A stretch of DNA of 64,000 nucleotides from Roseomonas indoligenes (GTDB taxonomy: Bacteria; Pseudomonadota; Alphaproteobacteria; Acetobacterales; Acetobacteraceae), in contig NZ_JAGIZA010000002.1 of NCBI RefSeq assembly GCF_017813365.1, positions 290,394 to 354,393 of the forward strand, given 5' to 3'. This document shows positions 1 through 8,322 of the stretch, piece after piece. The translations under genes were made by a program, and so were the position numbers. The first letter of the stretch is position 1. Every line of letters starts with the position of its first letter. Under the pieces are notes generated by a model. That model was not told the DNA's origin and searched no databases. It was given only the letters and a program-made list of their open reading frames with translations.

Positions 1-717
1 GGACTCGCCCCCGCCGCCGCCGCCACCCGCCTCGTCCCCACGGAGGATGGCGGCGTGACGGAGGTCCCGACCGCCGCCGCCCTGCGCGCCGGGCCGGACG
101 CCGCCCGCCTCCTCGCCCCGCGCGGCCCAGAGGCCCGCGCGGCGATGGAGGCCGCCCTGCGCCCCTGGCTGCACGCCGCCGCCCCGGCCGTCGCCGCCCA
201 GCCCGCCGCCCCGCGCCCCGCGCCGAAGCCCCGGCCGGTTCCCGTGCCCGGCCATCACGGCCGCGGCGCCGTCTGGAAGGTCACGATCGGCGGCCACCGC
301 GTCACCCTCCGCACCATGGAGAATGCGGCGGGGCTGGAGGAGATCTCCCTCTCCCTCGCCAAGGACGGCGCCGCCTTCCGCGCCATGGTGGACGCGCTCT
401 GCCATTCCGTGACCGTCGGCCTCGCCGCGGGCGTGAGCCTGGACGAGTACGTGCAGGCCTTCGCCTATACCCGCTTCGGCCCCGCCGGCGTGGTGGAGGG
501 CGACCCGGCCATCCACCGAGCCTCCTCCGTGCTGGATTGGGCCTTCCGCCGCTTGGCGCTGGACCATCTCGGCGGCCGCATCCTGCCCGACCCGACCGAG
601 GAGGAGTGCGGCGCGGACGGCGTCGGCACCGCCGCCCAGCAGCTGCCCCTTCTGCCGGACCTGCCCTCCGCCCCGGCGCCCGCCGCGCGCCGTCGCGCCC
701 TGAAGCTGGTGGGCTGA
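1..717 (+). CDS. nrdJ: C-terminal end of adenosylcobalamin-dependent (class II) ribonucleotide reductase, partial
   Basis: The reading frame is open from base 1, so the gene most likely enters from the left, although a GTG at 55 preceded by GGAGG could start a separate small protein. After an Ala/Pro-rich linker the protein shows a TSCPD-type domain as at the end of class II ribonucleotide reductases: a Gly-Leu-Glu-Glu-Ile strand, the segment DGAAFRAMVDAL, then LDEYVQAFAYTRFGPAG and a final SVLDWAFRRLA helix. NrdJ reduces ribonucleotides using vitamin B12. The Cys-x-x-Cys tail found on many long NrdJ proteins is not visible; only one Cys (EEECGADG) remains before a low-complexity end. RidA follows after 4 bases, suggesting co-transcription. 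Confidence 0.65.
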   Translation, partial: GLAPAAAATRLVPTEDGGVTEVPTAAALRAGPDAARLLAPRGPEARAAMEAALRPWLHAAAPAVAAQPAAPRPAPKPRPVPVPGHHGRGAVWKVTIGGHRVTLRTMENAAGLEEISLSLAKDGAAFRAMVDALCHSVTVGLAAGVSLDEYVQAFAYTRFGPAGVVEGDPAIHRASSVLDWAFRRLALDHLGGRILPDPTEEECGADGVGTAAQQLPLLPDLPSAPAPAARRRALKLVG

Positions 718-721
718 GCCG

Positions 722-1192
722 ATGGCCTCCGCGGACCGCATCCTCGCCCGGCTGGCGGAACTCGGCGTCACCCTGCCGGAAGCCGCCAAGCCCATCGCCA
801 ACTACGTGCCCGCCGTCATCACCGGCGACCTGCTCTTTGTCTCCGGCCAGGTGCCGATGCGGGACGGCAAGATCGCCTATACCGGCAAGCACGGTGCCAC
901 CGTGCAGGTGGAGATCGGCCAGCAGGCCGCGCAGCTCTGCTTTATCAACGTCCTCGCTCAGGCGCAGGCCGTGCTCGGCAGCCTGGACCGGATCACGCGC
1001 GTGGTGCGCCTGGGCGGCTTCATCTCGGCCGTGCCGGAGTTCACCCAGCACGCCCAGGTCATGAATGGCGCCTCCGACATGGCGGTGGCCGTCTTCGACG
1101 ACATCGGCCGCCACGCCCGCACCACCATCGGCGTCCCCTCCTTGCCCGGCGACGCCGCGGTGGAGGTGGAGGCCGTGTTCGAGATCGCGTGA
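722..1192 (+). CDS. RidA/YjgF/UK114 family protein
   Basis: A 156-aa protein of the RidA superfamily, the ~155-aa subtype common in proteobacteria. Recognisable parts are LLFVSGQVPMRDGK near residue 40, the helix QAAQLCFINVLAQAQAVLGS near 72, and GVPSLPGDAAVEVEAVFEI at the end, the usual place of a substrate-proximal Pro/Glu. Canonical RidA deaminates reactive enamine/imine intermediates from PLP enzymes, but this subtype keeps only part of the classical active site, so the substrate is uncertain. The ATG lies 4 bases after the upstream gene and the stop overlaps the next GTG start (GTGA), so it is in an operon. Confidence 0.85.
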   Translation: MASADRILARLAELGVTLPEAAKPIANYVPAVITGDLLFVSGQVPMRDGKIAYTGKHGATVQVEIGQQAAQLCFINVLAQAQAVLGSLDRITRVVRLGGFISAVPEFTQHAQVMNGASDMAVAVFDDIGRHARTTIGVPSLPGDAAVEVEAVFEIA

Positions 1193-1563
1193 CACCGGAA
1201 GAGGCCCTGATCCGCCGCTGGATGGAGAGCGGCGACCACTCCATCCTCGCCGAGGACGTCTCCTGGCGCGTCTCCCCCGGCTACCCTGTGCCCCGCGCCG
1301 ACTGGCGCGGCCGGGCCGAGGTGGAGGGGACCTTCTTCCCCACCCTCCGCCGCCACTTCCCGCACTGGAAGATCGTTGTGGAATCCTTCACGCCGCTCGC
1401 CGATGGCAGGCTGCTCGCCAGCGGCGCCTATGACGCGCGCGACGTCTCGGGCCGCACCGGCCGCGTGCCCTTCCTGCAAATCTGGACCGTCACGGGGGAC
1501 CACATCACCGGCGTCGAGGCCGTGGCCGATTTCGGCGCCTTCGCCCATGTGACGCCGGACTGA
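1189..1563 (+). CDS. SnoaL-like / NTF2-fold polyketide cyclase-like protein
   Basis: A 124-aa protein with the layout of the NTF2-like superfamily: an N-terminal helix (ALIRRWMESGD), then WRVSPGYPVPRADWRGRAEV, a helix ending in FFPTLRRHFPHWKIVVE, and paired strands with LLASGAYDARD and VPFLQIWTVTGDHI. These are small cone-shaped folds binding hydrophobic or hydrolysable ligands. The GTG start overlaps the RidA stop by 4 bases, so it is likely translationally coupled. No catalytic residues can be assigned from sequence alone; function unknown. Confidence 0.7.
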   Translation: MTPEEALIRRWMESGDHSILAEDVSWRVSPGYPVPRADWRGRAEVEGTFFPTLRRHFPHWKIVVESFTPLADGRLLASGAYDARDVSGRTGRVPFLQIWTVTGDHITGVEAVADFGAFAHVTPD

Positions 1564-1604
1564 ACGAGCCTTGCATCGCGCCTGCTGCACCGCACATCCG
1601 CCCC

Positions 1605-2759
1605 ATGCCAGGTGAACTCACCCTCTCCCTCCACGCCAGGATCGCCGACATCCCGGCTTCCGAGTGGGACGCCTGCGACGACACCGGGAACCCCTTCACC
1701 TCCCACGCCTTCCTCCTCTCCCTGGAGGAATCCGGCTGCACCGGCCCGCGCACGGGATGGCTGCCCCAGCACCTCGCGCTGAAGGATGAGACCGGCGCGC
1801 TCGTCGCCGTCGCCCCAGCCTATGTGAAGGGCCACTCCTACGGCGAGTACGTCTTCGACCACGGCTGGGCACGCGCCTTCGAGCAGGCGGGTGGCGACTA
1901 CTACCCGAAGTTCCAGGTCGCCGTGCCCTTCTCCCCGGTGCCCGGCTCCCGGTTGATGGTCCGCCCCGGCACCGGCGTTCCCCATGCCGCGCTCGTCCAG
2001 GCCCTGGCGCAGGCAACGGAGGCGCTGAACCTATCCTCCTGCCACGTCACCTTCTGCACCCGCGGGGAGTGGGACGCGCTCGGCGAGGCCGGGTGGCTGC
2101 AGCGCATGGGCATGCAATTCCACTGGACGAACGAGGGCTACAACAGCTTCGACGACTTCCTCGCCGCCCTGTCCTCCCGAAAGCGCAAGGCCATCCGGCG
2201 GGAACGGCGGGACGCGCAATCCGCCGGCCTCACCCTGCGCGCCCTGCGCGGGAGCGAGATCACGCCGGAGATCTGGCGCGTCTTCCACAAGTTCTACCGC
2301 AGCACGACGGACCGCAAATGGGGCAGCGCCTACCTCACCGCCCGCTTCTGGCCGCTGATGGGTGAGCGCATGGGCGACGCGGTCGTGCTGATGCTGGCGG
2401 AGAAGGACGGCAAGCCCGTCGCCGGCGCGCTGAACCTGATGGGCCAGGACGCACTCTACGGCCGCAACTGGGGCAGCCTCGTGGAAGCGCCCTTCCTGCA
2501 CTTCGAGCTCTGCTACTATCTGGCCCTCGACTTCGCCATCGCCCATGGCCTGAAGCGTGTTGAGGCCGGCGCGCAGGGCGAGCACAAGATCCAGCGCGGC
2601 TACCGCCCCGTGCCCACCTATTCCGCGCATCTGATCCAGCATCCCGGCCTGCGCCGCGCCGTGGCGGATTCGCTGCGCCACGAGCGGACTGCGATCGAGG
2701 CCGAGATGGCCGAGCTCGACGCTTTCTCCCCCTATCGCCGGGACGGCGCGGCCGAGTGA
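1605..2759 (+). CDS. GNAT family N-acetyltransferase, DUF482/COG3146
   Basis: A 384-aa cytoplasmic protein matching the DUF482 group of GNAT-fold, FemAB-like acyltransferases. Telling segments are the N-terminal ASEWDACDDTGNPFTSHAFL, GEYVFDHGWARAFEQAGGDYYPK near residue 80, SRKRKAIRRERR near 190 and the C-terminal EAGAQGEHKIQRGYRPVPTYSAH. Length fits the family (about 380-400). The acceptor is not established for the group. The last codons overlap the GTG start of the EamA transporter, suggesting a two-gene unit. Confidence 0.85.
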   Translation: MPGELTLSLHARIADIPASEWDACDDTGNPFTSHAFLLSLEESGCTGPRTGWLPQHLALKDETGALVAVAPAYVKGHSYGEYVFDHGWARAFEQAGGDYYPKFQVAVPFSPVPGSRLMVRPGTGVPHAALVQALAQATEALNLSSCHVTFCTRGEWDALGEAGWLQRMGMQFHWTNEGYNSFDDFLAALSSRKRKAIRRERRDAQSAGLTLRALRGSEITPEIWRVFHKFYRSTTDRKWGSAYLTARFWPLMGERMGDAVVLMLAEKDGKPVAGALNLMGQDALYGRNWGSLVEAPFLHFELCYYLALDFAIAHGLKRVEAGAQGEHKIQRGYRPVPTYSAHLIQHPGLRRAVADSLRHERTAIEAEMAELDAFSPYRRDGAAE

Positions 2760-3631
2760 AGGCTGCCTACGCGCAGCTTGCCGCCTCCATGATTCTGGTC
2801 GGCGCGAATGTCGCCGTCGCCAAGGCCCTGGCCGATGCCTTGCCGGTGCCGCTCATCATCGGCCTGCGCTGCCTCATCGCCTGCGCCGTCCTCCTGCCCC
2901 TCGCGCTCTGGCGGGACGGTGCGCTCCTGCCCGGCCGGCGCGCCATGGCGAACCTGCTGCTGCAGGCCGCCTTCGGCACGGTCCTCTACAACGTCGCCCT
3001 CCTCGCCGGCCTGCGCCTCACCACGGCGCTGGAGGGCGGCATCATCCTCGCCACCCTGCCCGCCGTGGTGGCGCTCGGCAGCGCTGCCTGGCTGCGGGAG
3101 CGAATCGCCCCGCGCGGCTGGGCCGCCGTCGTGCTGGCGGCCGGCGGAATGGCCGCCATCGTCCTCGCCCGCAGCGGGGGAGGGGAGGGGGGTAGCACGG
3201 CCGGCAATGCCCTCGTCCTCCTCGCCGTCTGCGGGGAGGCCGCCTACGTCCTCCTTGCCAAGCGCGCCGCCGGGGCCCTGCCGCTGCTGACGGCGACCTT
3301 GTGGATGCAGGTCTTCTCCGCCGCGCTGGTGCTGCCCGCCTGGTTGCCGGAACTAGGCGCCGCGGCACGGCTGGCGGATCCCGCGCTGCTGTCGCTGCTG
3401 CTCTTCCACGCGCTGACGGCGAGCGTGCTCGCGCTGCTCCTCTGGTATGGCGGCCTGCGGCGCGCGCCCGCGGGCATCGCCGGCGTCTTCACCGCCTTCC
3501 TGCCAGCAACCGCCGCAGCCTGCGCCATCCTCTTCCTCGGTGAGGCACCGGGTGCCGTGCACGCGGTAGGCTTTCTCTTACTGGTGGCGAGTATGCTCCT
3601 GGCCACCTGGCCCTCGCGGAGGCGCGCCTGA
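2756..3631 (+). CDS. EamA/DMT family transporter
   Basis: A 291-aa integral membrane protein with about ten hydrophobic segments arranged as two EamA repeats (roughly residues 5-140 and 150-285). The first repeat contains NVAVAKALADALPVPLIIGLRCL and the second YVLLAKRAAGALPL, typical of drug/metabolite transporters that export amino acids or related metabolites. The GTG start overlaps the preceding stop (GTGA). Substrate cannot be inferred; pairing with a DUF482 acyltransferase could mean export of an acylated compound, but that is conjecture. Confidence 0.85.
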   Translation: MKAAYAQLAASMILVGANVAVAKALADALPVPLIIGLRCLIACAVLLPLALWRDGALLPGRRAMANLLLQAAFGTVLYNVALLAGLRLTTALEGGIILATLPAVVALGSAAWLRERIAPRGWAAVVLAAGGMAAIVLARSGGGEGGSTAGNALVLLAVCGEAAYVLLAKRAAGALPLLTATLWMQVFSAALVLPAWLPELGAAARLADPALLSLLLFHALTASVLALLLWYGGLRRAPAGIAGVFTAFLPATAAACAILFLGEAPGAVHAVGFLLLVASMLLATWPSRRRA

Positions 3632-3684
3632 GACCCTGGCTGACTCTCCCGGCCGCCGAACTCCTCGTCCTCGCGCCGGAGGAG

Positions 3685-5651
3685 ATGGCGGCCCGCCTCG
3701 CTTACGCGCAGGCCGCACGTCACGCCACGCTCGAACTCACCCAGCGCGCCGCCTGGGTCTCTACCCTACGCCTCCTGCAGTCCGCCCTCGCCGTGCCGGA
3801 GGCCGCGGGCTGGACGGTGATGCTGGAATACGACCTGCTGCGGCTGGAGAAGCGTGCCGACTGCGTGATCCTGACCGACCGCGCCGTGCTGGTGCTGGAA
3901 ATCAAGGACGGCGCAACCGCCCATACCCCCGCCGACCTACGCCAGGCCGAGGATTACGCGCTGGATCTGCGCGACTTCCATGCGGGCTGCCGGGCGCTCC
4001 CCGTGGTTCCGCTTCTCATCGCCACCCACGCGCAGCCGGTGCCTTTCAACCCGCCCCTGATCTGGCACGGCGTGCCGCAGCCCTTCCGCGCGAACAACCG
4101 CACGCTCGCTGAAACACTGCTGGCCATCCACGCCGCCATCGGCGAACCCGCGACCCCGCTGGACCACGCCGCCTGGCTCGCCGCGCCCTATCGGCCCGTA
4201 CCGAACGTGCTGGAGGCCGCGACCATGCTCTTCGACCGGCACAGAAGCGCCGAGATGGTCTCCGCCCGCGCCGACGCCGCCAACCTCACCCGCACCACGG
4301 CAGCGGTGCGGCGCGCCATCGAGGCAGCACGGGAGGCCGGGCAGCACGGGAGGCCGGGCAGCACCTCGCCGTCTTCGTCACCGGCATTCCCGGCGCGGGA
4401 AAGACGCTGTGCGGCCTCAACATCGTCTTCGGCGCGCTGCGGGAGGATGGCGCCGCCTTTCTCACCGGCAATGCGCCCTTGGTGGAGGTGCTGCGCGAAA
4501 GCCTCGTCCGGCAGGCCGGATTGGCCGGTGGGCGCCGCAACGTGGCGCGCGGCCAGGCCGTCACCGCCCTCCAGAATGTCCACCGCTTCCTCGAGCACTA
4601 TGTCGAGCGCCCGGACGAGCATCCGGCCGAGCGCGTCATCGTCTTCGACGAGGCGCAGCGCGCCTGGGACCGTGCCCAGGCCACCAAGCCTTCCCAGCGC
4701 CGCGGCGCCAGCAAGCTGACGGACAGCGAGCCCGCCCATGCGCTGCAGATCATGGGCCGCCACGGCGACTGGTCCGTGGTCGTCGCCCTGATCGGCAACG
4801 GGCAGGAGATCAACACCGGGGAGGCCGGCCTCGCGGAATGGGGCCGGGTCATCGCGGCCGCGGAGGGCTGGCGGGCCGTCGCCCCCTCCCGCGCCCTGTT
4901 CGCTCGGCTTCCCGCGCAACGCCTCGCCGATGGGCCACAGCCCTGGCTCACCATCGACGACGACCTCGACCTTACCGTGCCCATGCGCTCCGTGCGCGAT
5001 CCCCAGGGCGCGCCCTGGGTGGACGCCGTCCTTGCCGGTGATCGCGACGCGGCCGCGCGTATCGCGGAGGAAGCCGGCGGCGTTCCCTACTTCGTCACGC
5101 GCGACCTTCAGGCCATGCGCGCCGCCCTGCGCCACCTCTCCCGCGGGCTGCGCCGCGCCGGCCTCGTCGCTTCCTCCGGCGCGAAGCGGCTGCGGGCGGA
5201 GGGGCTGGGCGTGCAGGCCGCCGATATCCCGCACTGGTTCCTGGACCGCTGGCCGGATATCCGCGCATCCGACGCGCTGGAAACCTACGCCACCGAGTAT
5301 GATTGCCAGGGCCTGGAACTGGACCAGGTCGGCCTGGCCTGGGGCGGCGACATGCTGCGCGGGCCGGAGGGATGGCACATGCGCAACCTGTCCGGCGCGC
5401 GCTGGCAGACCATCCGCAACCCCGGGGAACGCGCCTTCATCCTCAACACCTACCGCGTGCTGCTCACCCGTGCCCGCTACGAGACGGTGATCTGGATTCC
5501 ACCCGGCAGCCCCACCAGCGACGGCCCCTGGCACGACCCGACGCGGAATGCCGCCGAACTGGACGCCCTGGCCGAACACCTCCTGGCCTGCGGCGCCCGC
5601 CCTTTGGAGCCGGCGCCCGCCGCAGTTGCTGATCGCCTGACACTTCTCTGA
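3685..5651 (+). pseudogene. nuclease-like / DUF2075 (Schlafen group 3-like helicase) ATPase, frame broken by a 17-bp tandem duplication
   Basis: Two frames together encode one protein. The first (from ATG 3685) starts with a possible PD-(D/E)xK nuclease region: RADCVILTDRAVLVLEIKDG, i.e. Asp then Glu-x-Lys at about residues 52-72. The second carries the P-loop GIPGAGKT (about 4388-4411), Walker B VIVFDEAQRAWD and late helicase-like motifs ending NTYRVLLTRARYE. The switch falls at two copies of a 17-bp unit (4331-4347, 4348-4364). Removing one copy restores a continuous 649-codon protein and joins AAREAGQH directly to LAVFVTG before the P-loop. As written the gene is off: the first product loses the ATPase and no good start lies before the P-loop in the second frame. 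Related nuclease/DUF2075 proteins are suspected to act on nucleic acids; a defence role is conjecture. Confidence 0.8.
4331..4364 (+). repeat. 17-bp perfect tandem duplication inside the DUF2075 gene
   Basis: The unit GGGAGGCCGGGCAGCAC occurs twice, back to back, and is preceded by GCAGCAC (4324-4330), the last 7 bases of the unit. One copy alone would be a 10-bp segment between two 7-bp direct repeats, an ideal template for replication slippage. Seventeen is not a multiple of three, so the duplication shifts the frame exactly between the N-terminal domain and the P-loop. Confidence 0.95.
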
Positions 5652-5653
5652 CC

Positions 5654-6307
5654 TCAGCCGCCCCGCGCGGTGCCCAGCGCGTCCGCCAGCGCGCGCAGAT
5701 GCCCGGCCGGAACGGCGGTCTCGACGAAGGATGCGTTCCCATCGATCCGCACCCGCAGCCCGTTCCCGGCGGCCGCCTGCCGCACCGCTTCCTCGGGTAC
5801 AGCCAGCAGCAGCGTTTCCACGTAGAGGCAGCCCGAGATCCCCGCGCAGTCGGTGCTGCGCCCGACCACCCGCACCGGAATGTCTCCGCCGCCCCGGCTC
5901 TCCGCGCGCGAGAACCCGCCGTAGCCCCGCGCATTGCTGACGGTGACGAGAAGGCTCGTCCGCGCCTTCCCCGTCGCATCCTGCCGCTCCGCGCCCAGGC
6001 TCGTGACGATGATGGGCAGGCTGCCCTGCGATCCCGTCTGCAACCGGGGCGAGACAGTCAGGATCGTCACGCCGCGATCCACCGCGCGCTGCGACTGCAC
6101 GCTCGCCGGCCGCTCCGATGCCCCTCCGCGCCCCATGCCGCGCGCGTCCAGGCTCGCACCGGGCGCCATCCCGCGAACCGCGTCGCGATCCGGTGCCTCC
6201 GCGCAGCCCGCCGCGCCGAGAATCAGCAGCGCGGCCCAGAGGCGGCGGGCTGGGAGGGAGAGGCCGTGCGTCACGCGAATCTTCCGTTCGATGCGGGGCG
6301 CCAGCAT
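5654..6307 (-). CDS. putative exported lipoprotein, unknown function
   Basis: A 217-aa protein with a type II signal peptide: a hydrophobic stretch LWAALLILGAAGC with lipobox at residue ~35 if read from ATG 6307. A GTG at 6274 (VTHGLSLPARR...) would give a more typical, shorter n-region and may be the true start. The mature part has TILTVSPRLQTGSQGSLPIIVTS and a Cys pair STDCAGISGCLYVETLLL that could form a disulfide. No known family recognised. It ends 3 bases from the convergent DUF2075 stop and faces away from the AapJ-like gene, with a short divergent promoter region between. Confidence 0.7.
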   Translation of the reverse strand: MLAPRIERKIRVTHGLSLPARRLWAALLILGAAGCAEAPDRDAVRGMAPGASLDARGMGRGGASERPASVQSQRAVDRGVTILTVSPRLQTGSQGSLPIIVTSLGAERQDATGKARTSLLVTVSNARGYGGFSRAESRGGGDIPVRVVGRSTDCAGISGCLYVETLLLAVPEEAVRQAAAGNGLRVRIDGNASFVETAVPAGHLRALADALGTARGG

Positions 6308-6394
6308 AGCCGAATCCACCCTGGCGCGCCGCTTGCGTTGACAGCCCCGCCGCCGCGCCGCCCGATGCCGGCCCTGTCCCTCTGGAGATTCGCC

Positions 6395-7435
6395 ATGCCT
6401 GCCTCCCGCCCCCTCGGCCTGTGGCGCCTCCTCCCGGGCCTGGCCCTCGCCGCGGCCCTCCTCGCGCCGGTGATGGCGGAAGCCGCCGAACCATCTCCCA
6501 CCGTCCAGGCCATCCGCGCGCGTGGCCGCCTGGTCTGCGGCATGCAGGGCGACAACCCGCCTTTCTCTGTCCCGGACGGACAGGGCGTGTGGCGCGGGAT
6601 CGACGTCACCTCCTGCCGGGCGCTGGCCGCCGCCGTGCTGGGCGACCCGGACAAGGTCACCATCCGCCCCGTCACCGGCCTCACCCGCTTCCCCTCCGTG
6701 CAGAGCGGGGAGGTGGACGTGCTCTTCGGCAGCACCACCTGGGTCACCACGCGGGAAACGGCGCTCGGCCTCTCCTTTGCCAGCACGAACTACTACAGCG
6801 GGCAGGGCTTCCTCGTCCGCACCTCGCTCGGGGTGCAGCACGTGAAGGACCTGAACGGCGCCTCCATCTGCGTGCCCCCGGGCTCCACCACGGAACTGGT
6901 GCTGCAGGACTGGTTCCGGCAGCACGACGGCACCTTCCAGCCCGTCATCATCGACGACCCCAACCAGATCCAGGCCGCCTTCCTCTCCGGGCGGTGCGAC
7001 GCCTACACGCGCGACCTCACCGGCCTGGCCGGTTTCCGCGCGCGCCAGACCAACCCCTCCGAGTTCCTTCTGCTGCCGGAGTTCATCTCCATGGAGCCGC
7101 TCGGCGCCTTCGTCCGCAAGGGCGACAATGCCTGGTTCGACGTGGTGCGCTGGACCGGCTACGCCCTCGTCGCCGCGGAGCAGATGGGCGTGACGGGCCA
7201 CAACATCGAGGAGCAGAAGCGCTCCCCTTCGCCCGACGTGCGTCGCCTCCTGGGCGTGGAGGGCGAGGTCGGCCCCTCCATGGGCCTGGACCGGGAATGG
7301 GCCGCCCGTGCCATCCGCGCTGCCGGCAACTACGGCGAGGCCTGGGATCGCGACATCAAGCCCATGGGCATCGAGCGTGGCCTGAACCGCCTGTGGAACG
7401 AGGGCGGGCTGCAGTTCTCGCCGCCGCTGCGGTGA
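6395..7435 (+). CDS. amino acid ABC transporter substrate-binding protein, AapJ/BztA-like (orphan)
   Basis: A 346-aa periplasmic receptor. The signal peptide is residues 1-30 (LLPGLALAAALLAPVMAEAA). The mature part follows the general L-amino acid receptor pattern: GRLVCGMQGDNPPFSVPDGQG, GIDVTSCRALAAAVLGDP, SGEVDVLFGSTTWVTTRET, FASTNYYSGQGFLV, SGRCDAYTRDLTGLA, EPLGAFVRKGDNAWFDVVRW and a C-terminal GLNRLWNEGGLQFSPPLR. The family feeds broad-range amino acid importers, yet no permease or ATPase gene lies nearby, so it must borrow a transporter or act alone. ATG 6395 follows a GGAG; an open frame continues upstream but the signal peptide fixes this start. Confidence 0.85.
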   Translation: MPASRPLGLWRLLPGLALAAALLAPVMAEAAEPSPTVQAIRARGRLVCGMQGDNPPFSVPDGQGVWRGIDVTSCRALAAAVLGDPDKVTIRPVTGLTRFPSVQSGEVDVLFGSTTWVTTRETALGLSFASTNYYSGQGFLVRTSLGVQHVKDLNGASICVPPGSTTELVLQDWFRQHDGTFQPVIIDDPNQIQAAFLSGRCDAYTRDLTGLAGFRARQTNPSEFLLLPEFISMEPLGAFVRKGDNAWFDVVRWTGYALVAAEQMGVTGHNIEEQKRSPSPDVRRLLGVEGEVGPSMGLDREWAARAIRAAGNYGEAWDRDIKPMGIERGLNRLWNEGGLQFSPPLR

Positions 7436-8277
7436 TCGCCCGCGCCCTCCTCGCGCTGATCCTCCTCGCCGCCCCCGCCGGGGCGGCGGAGCTGAAGCTC
7501 GCCACCTGGAACATGGAATGGCTCACCGCGCGCCCCGCGGGCGATCCCGCCCTGCCGCGCGACGTGGTGCGGCGGGACGCGGCCGACCTCGTGCGCCTCC
7601 GCGCCTATGCCGCCCGGCTCGAAGCCGACGTACTGGCGATCCAGGAAGTGGACGGACCCGAGGCCGCCGCCCTCGTCCTCGATCCCGCCCGCTGGCAATT
7701 CTTCTTCCCCGATGAGCGCGACGTGCAGCGCGCAGGTATCGCCGTCCGCCGCGGCCTTCCCGCCCGCCGGAACCCGGACCTCGCCGGGCTGGACCTGAGC
7801 CCGGAGGCCCGCTTCTCCCTCCGCCGCGGCGCGGACGTGACGGTGGGGGAGGGAGCCTCGGCGCTGCGCGTCCTCTCCCTCCACCTGCAATCCGGCTGCC
7901 GGGAGCCGGATGACCGCGGCCGGGAATGCGACAACATCGCCCGCCAGGCCGCCGTGCTCGCCGGCTGGATCGCGGATCGCCGGGCGGCCGGGGAAGCCTT
8001 CGCCATCGCCGGCGACTTCAACCGCCGCTTCGACCGCGACACCACGATCTTCCCCGCGCTGGAGAGCGCCGCGCCGCTCACTCGCGCCACCGCCGGCCGT
8101 TCCAACCCCTGCTGGGGTGGGCGTCCCTTCATCGACCACATCCTCCTCGGCGGCCCCGCCCGTGGCTGGATGGCGCCGAACAGCCTGCGCTTGATGGTCT
8201 ATGCGGAGCGCGGCCCGGAATGGCGCGGCCGCCTCTCCGACCACTGCCCCGTCAGCATCCGCCTCGACATCCCCTGA
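7432..8277 (+). CDS. exported endonuclease/exonuclease/phosphatase (EEP) family protein
   Basis: A 281-aa protein with a short signal peptide (ALLALILLAAPAGAAE) and the full set of EEP motifs: ATWNMEW (Asn) near residue 22, LAIQEVDG (metal-binding Glu) near 68, HLQSGC in the middle, AGDFNRRFD (Asp-x-Asn) and the C-terminal LSDHCPVSI (Asp-His). The superfamily includes DNase I-like nucleases and phosphodiesterases; secretion suggests a substrate outside the cytoplasm. The GTG start overlaps the receptor stop by four bases (GTGA), so it is co-translated with it. Confidence 0.8.
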   Translation: MIARALLALILLAAPAGAAELKLATWNMEWLTARPAGDPALPRDVVRRDAADLVRLRAYAARLEADVLAIQEVDGPEAAALVLDPARWQFFFPDERDVQRAGIAVRRGLPARRNPDLAGLDLSPEARFSLRRGADVTVGEGASALRVLSLHLQSGCREPDDRGRECDNIARQAAVLAGWIADRRAAGEAFAIAGDFNRRFDRDTTIFPALESAAPLTRATAGRSNPCWGGRPFIDHILLGGPARGWMAPNSLRLMVYAERGPEWRGRLSDHCPVSIRLDIP

Positions 8278-8322
8278 GGCAGTCGCGCGTTCGGAGTGGA
8301 CCGAACCGCGCGAGAACCCGCC

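Noticed and set aside
4188-6494. 768-codon minus-strand frame across the DUF2075 gene
   Set aside because: Runs antisense to recognisable P-loop and Walker B coding sequence; considered because that gene is broken, but it has no protein-like features.
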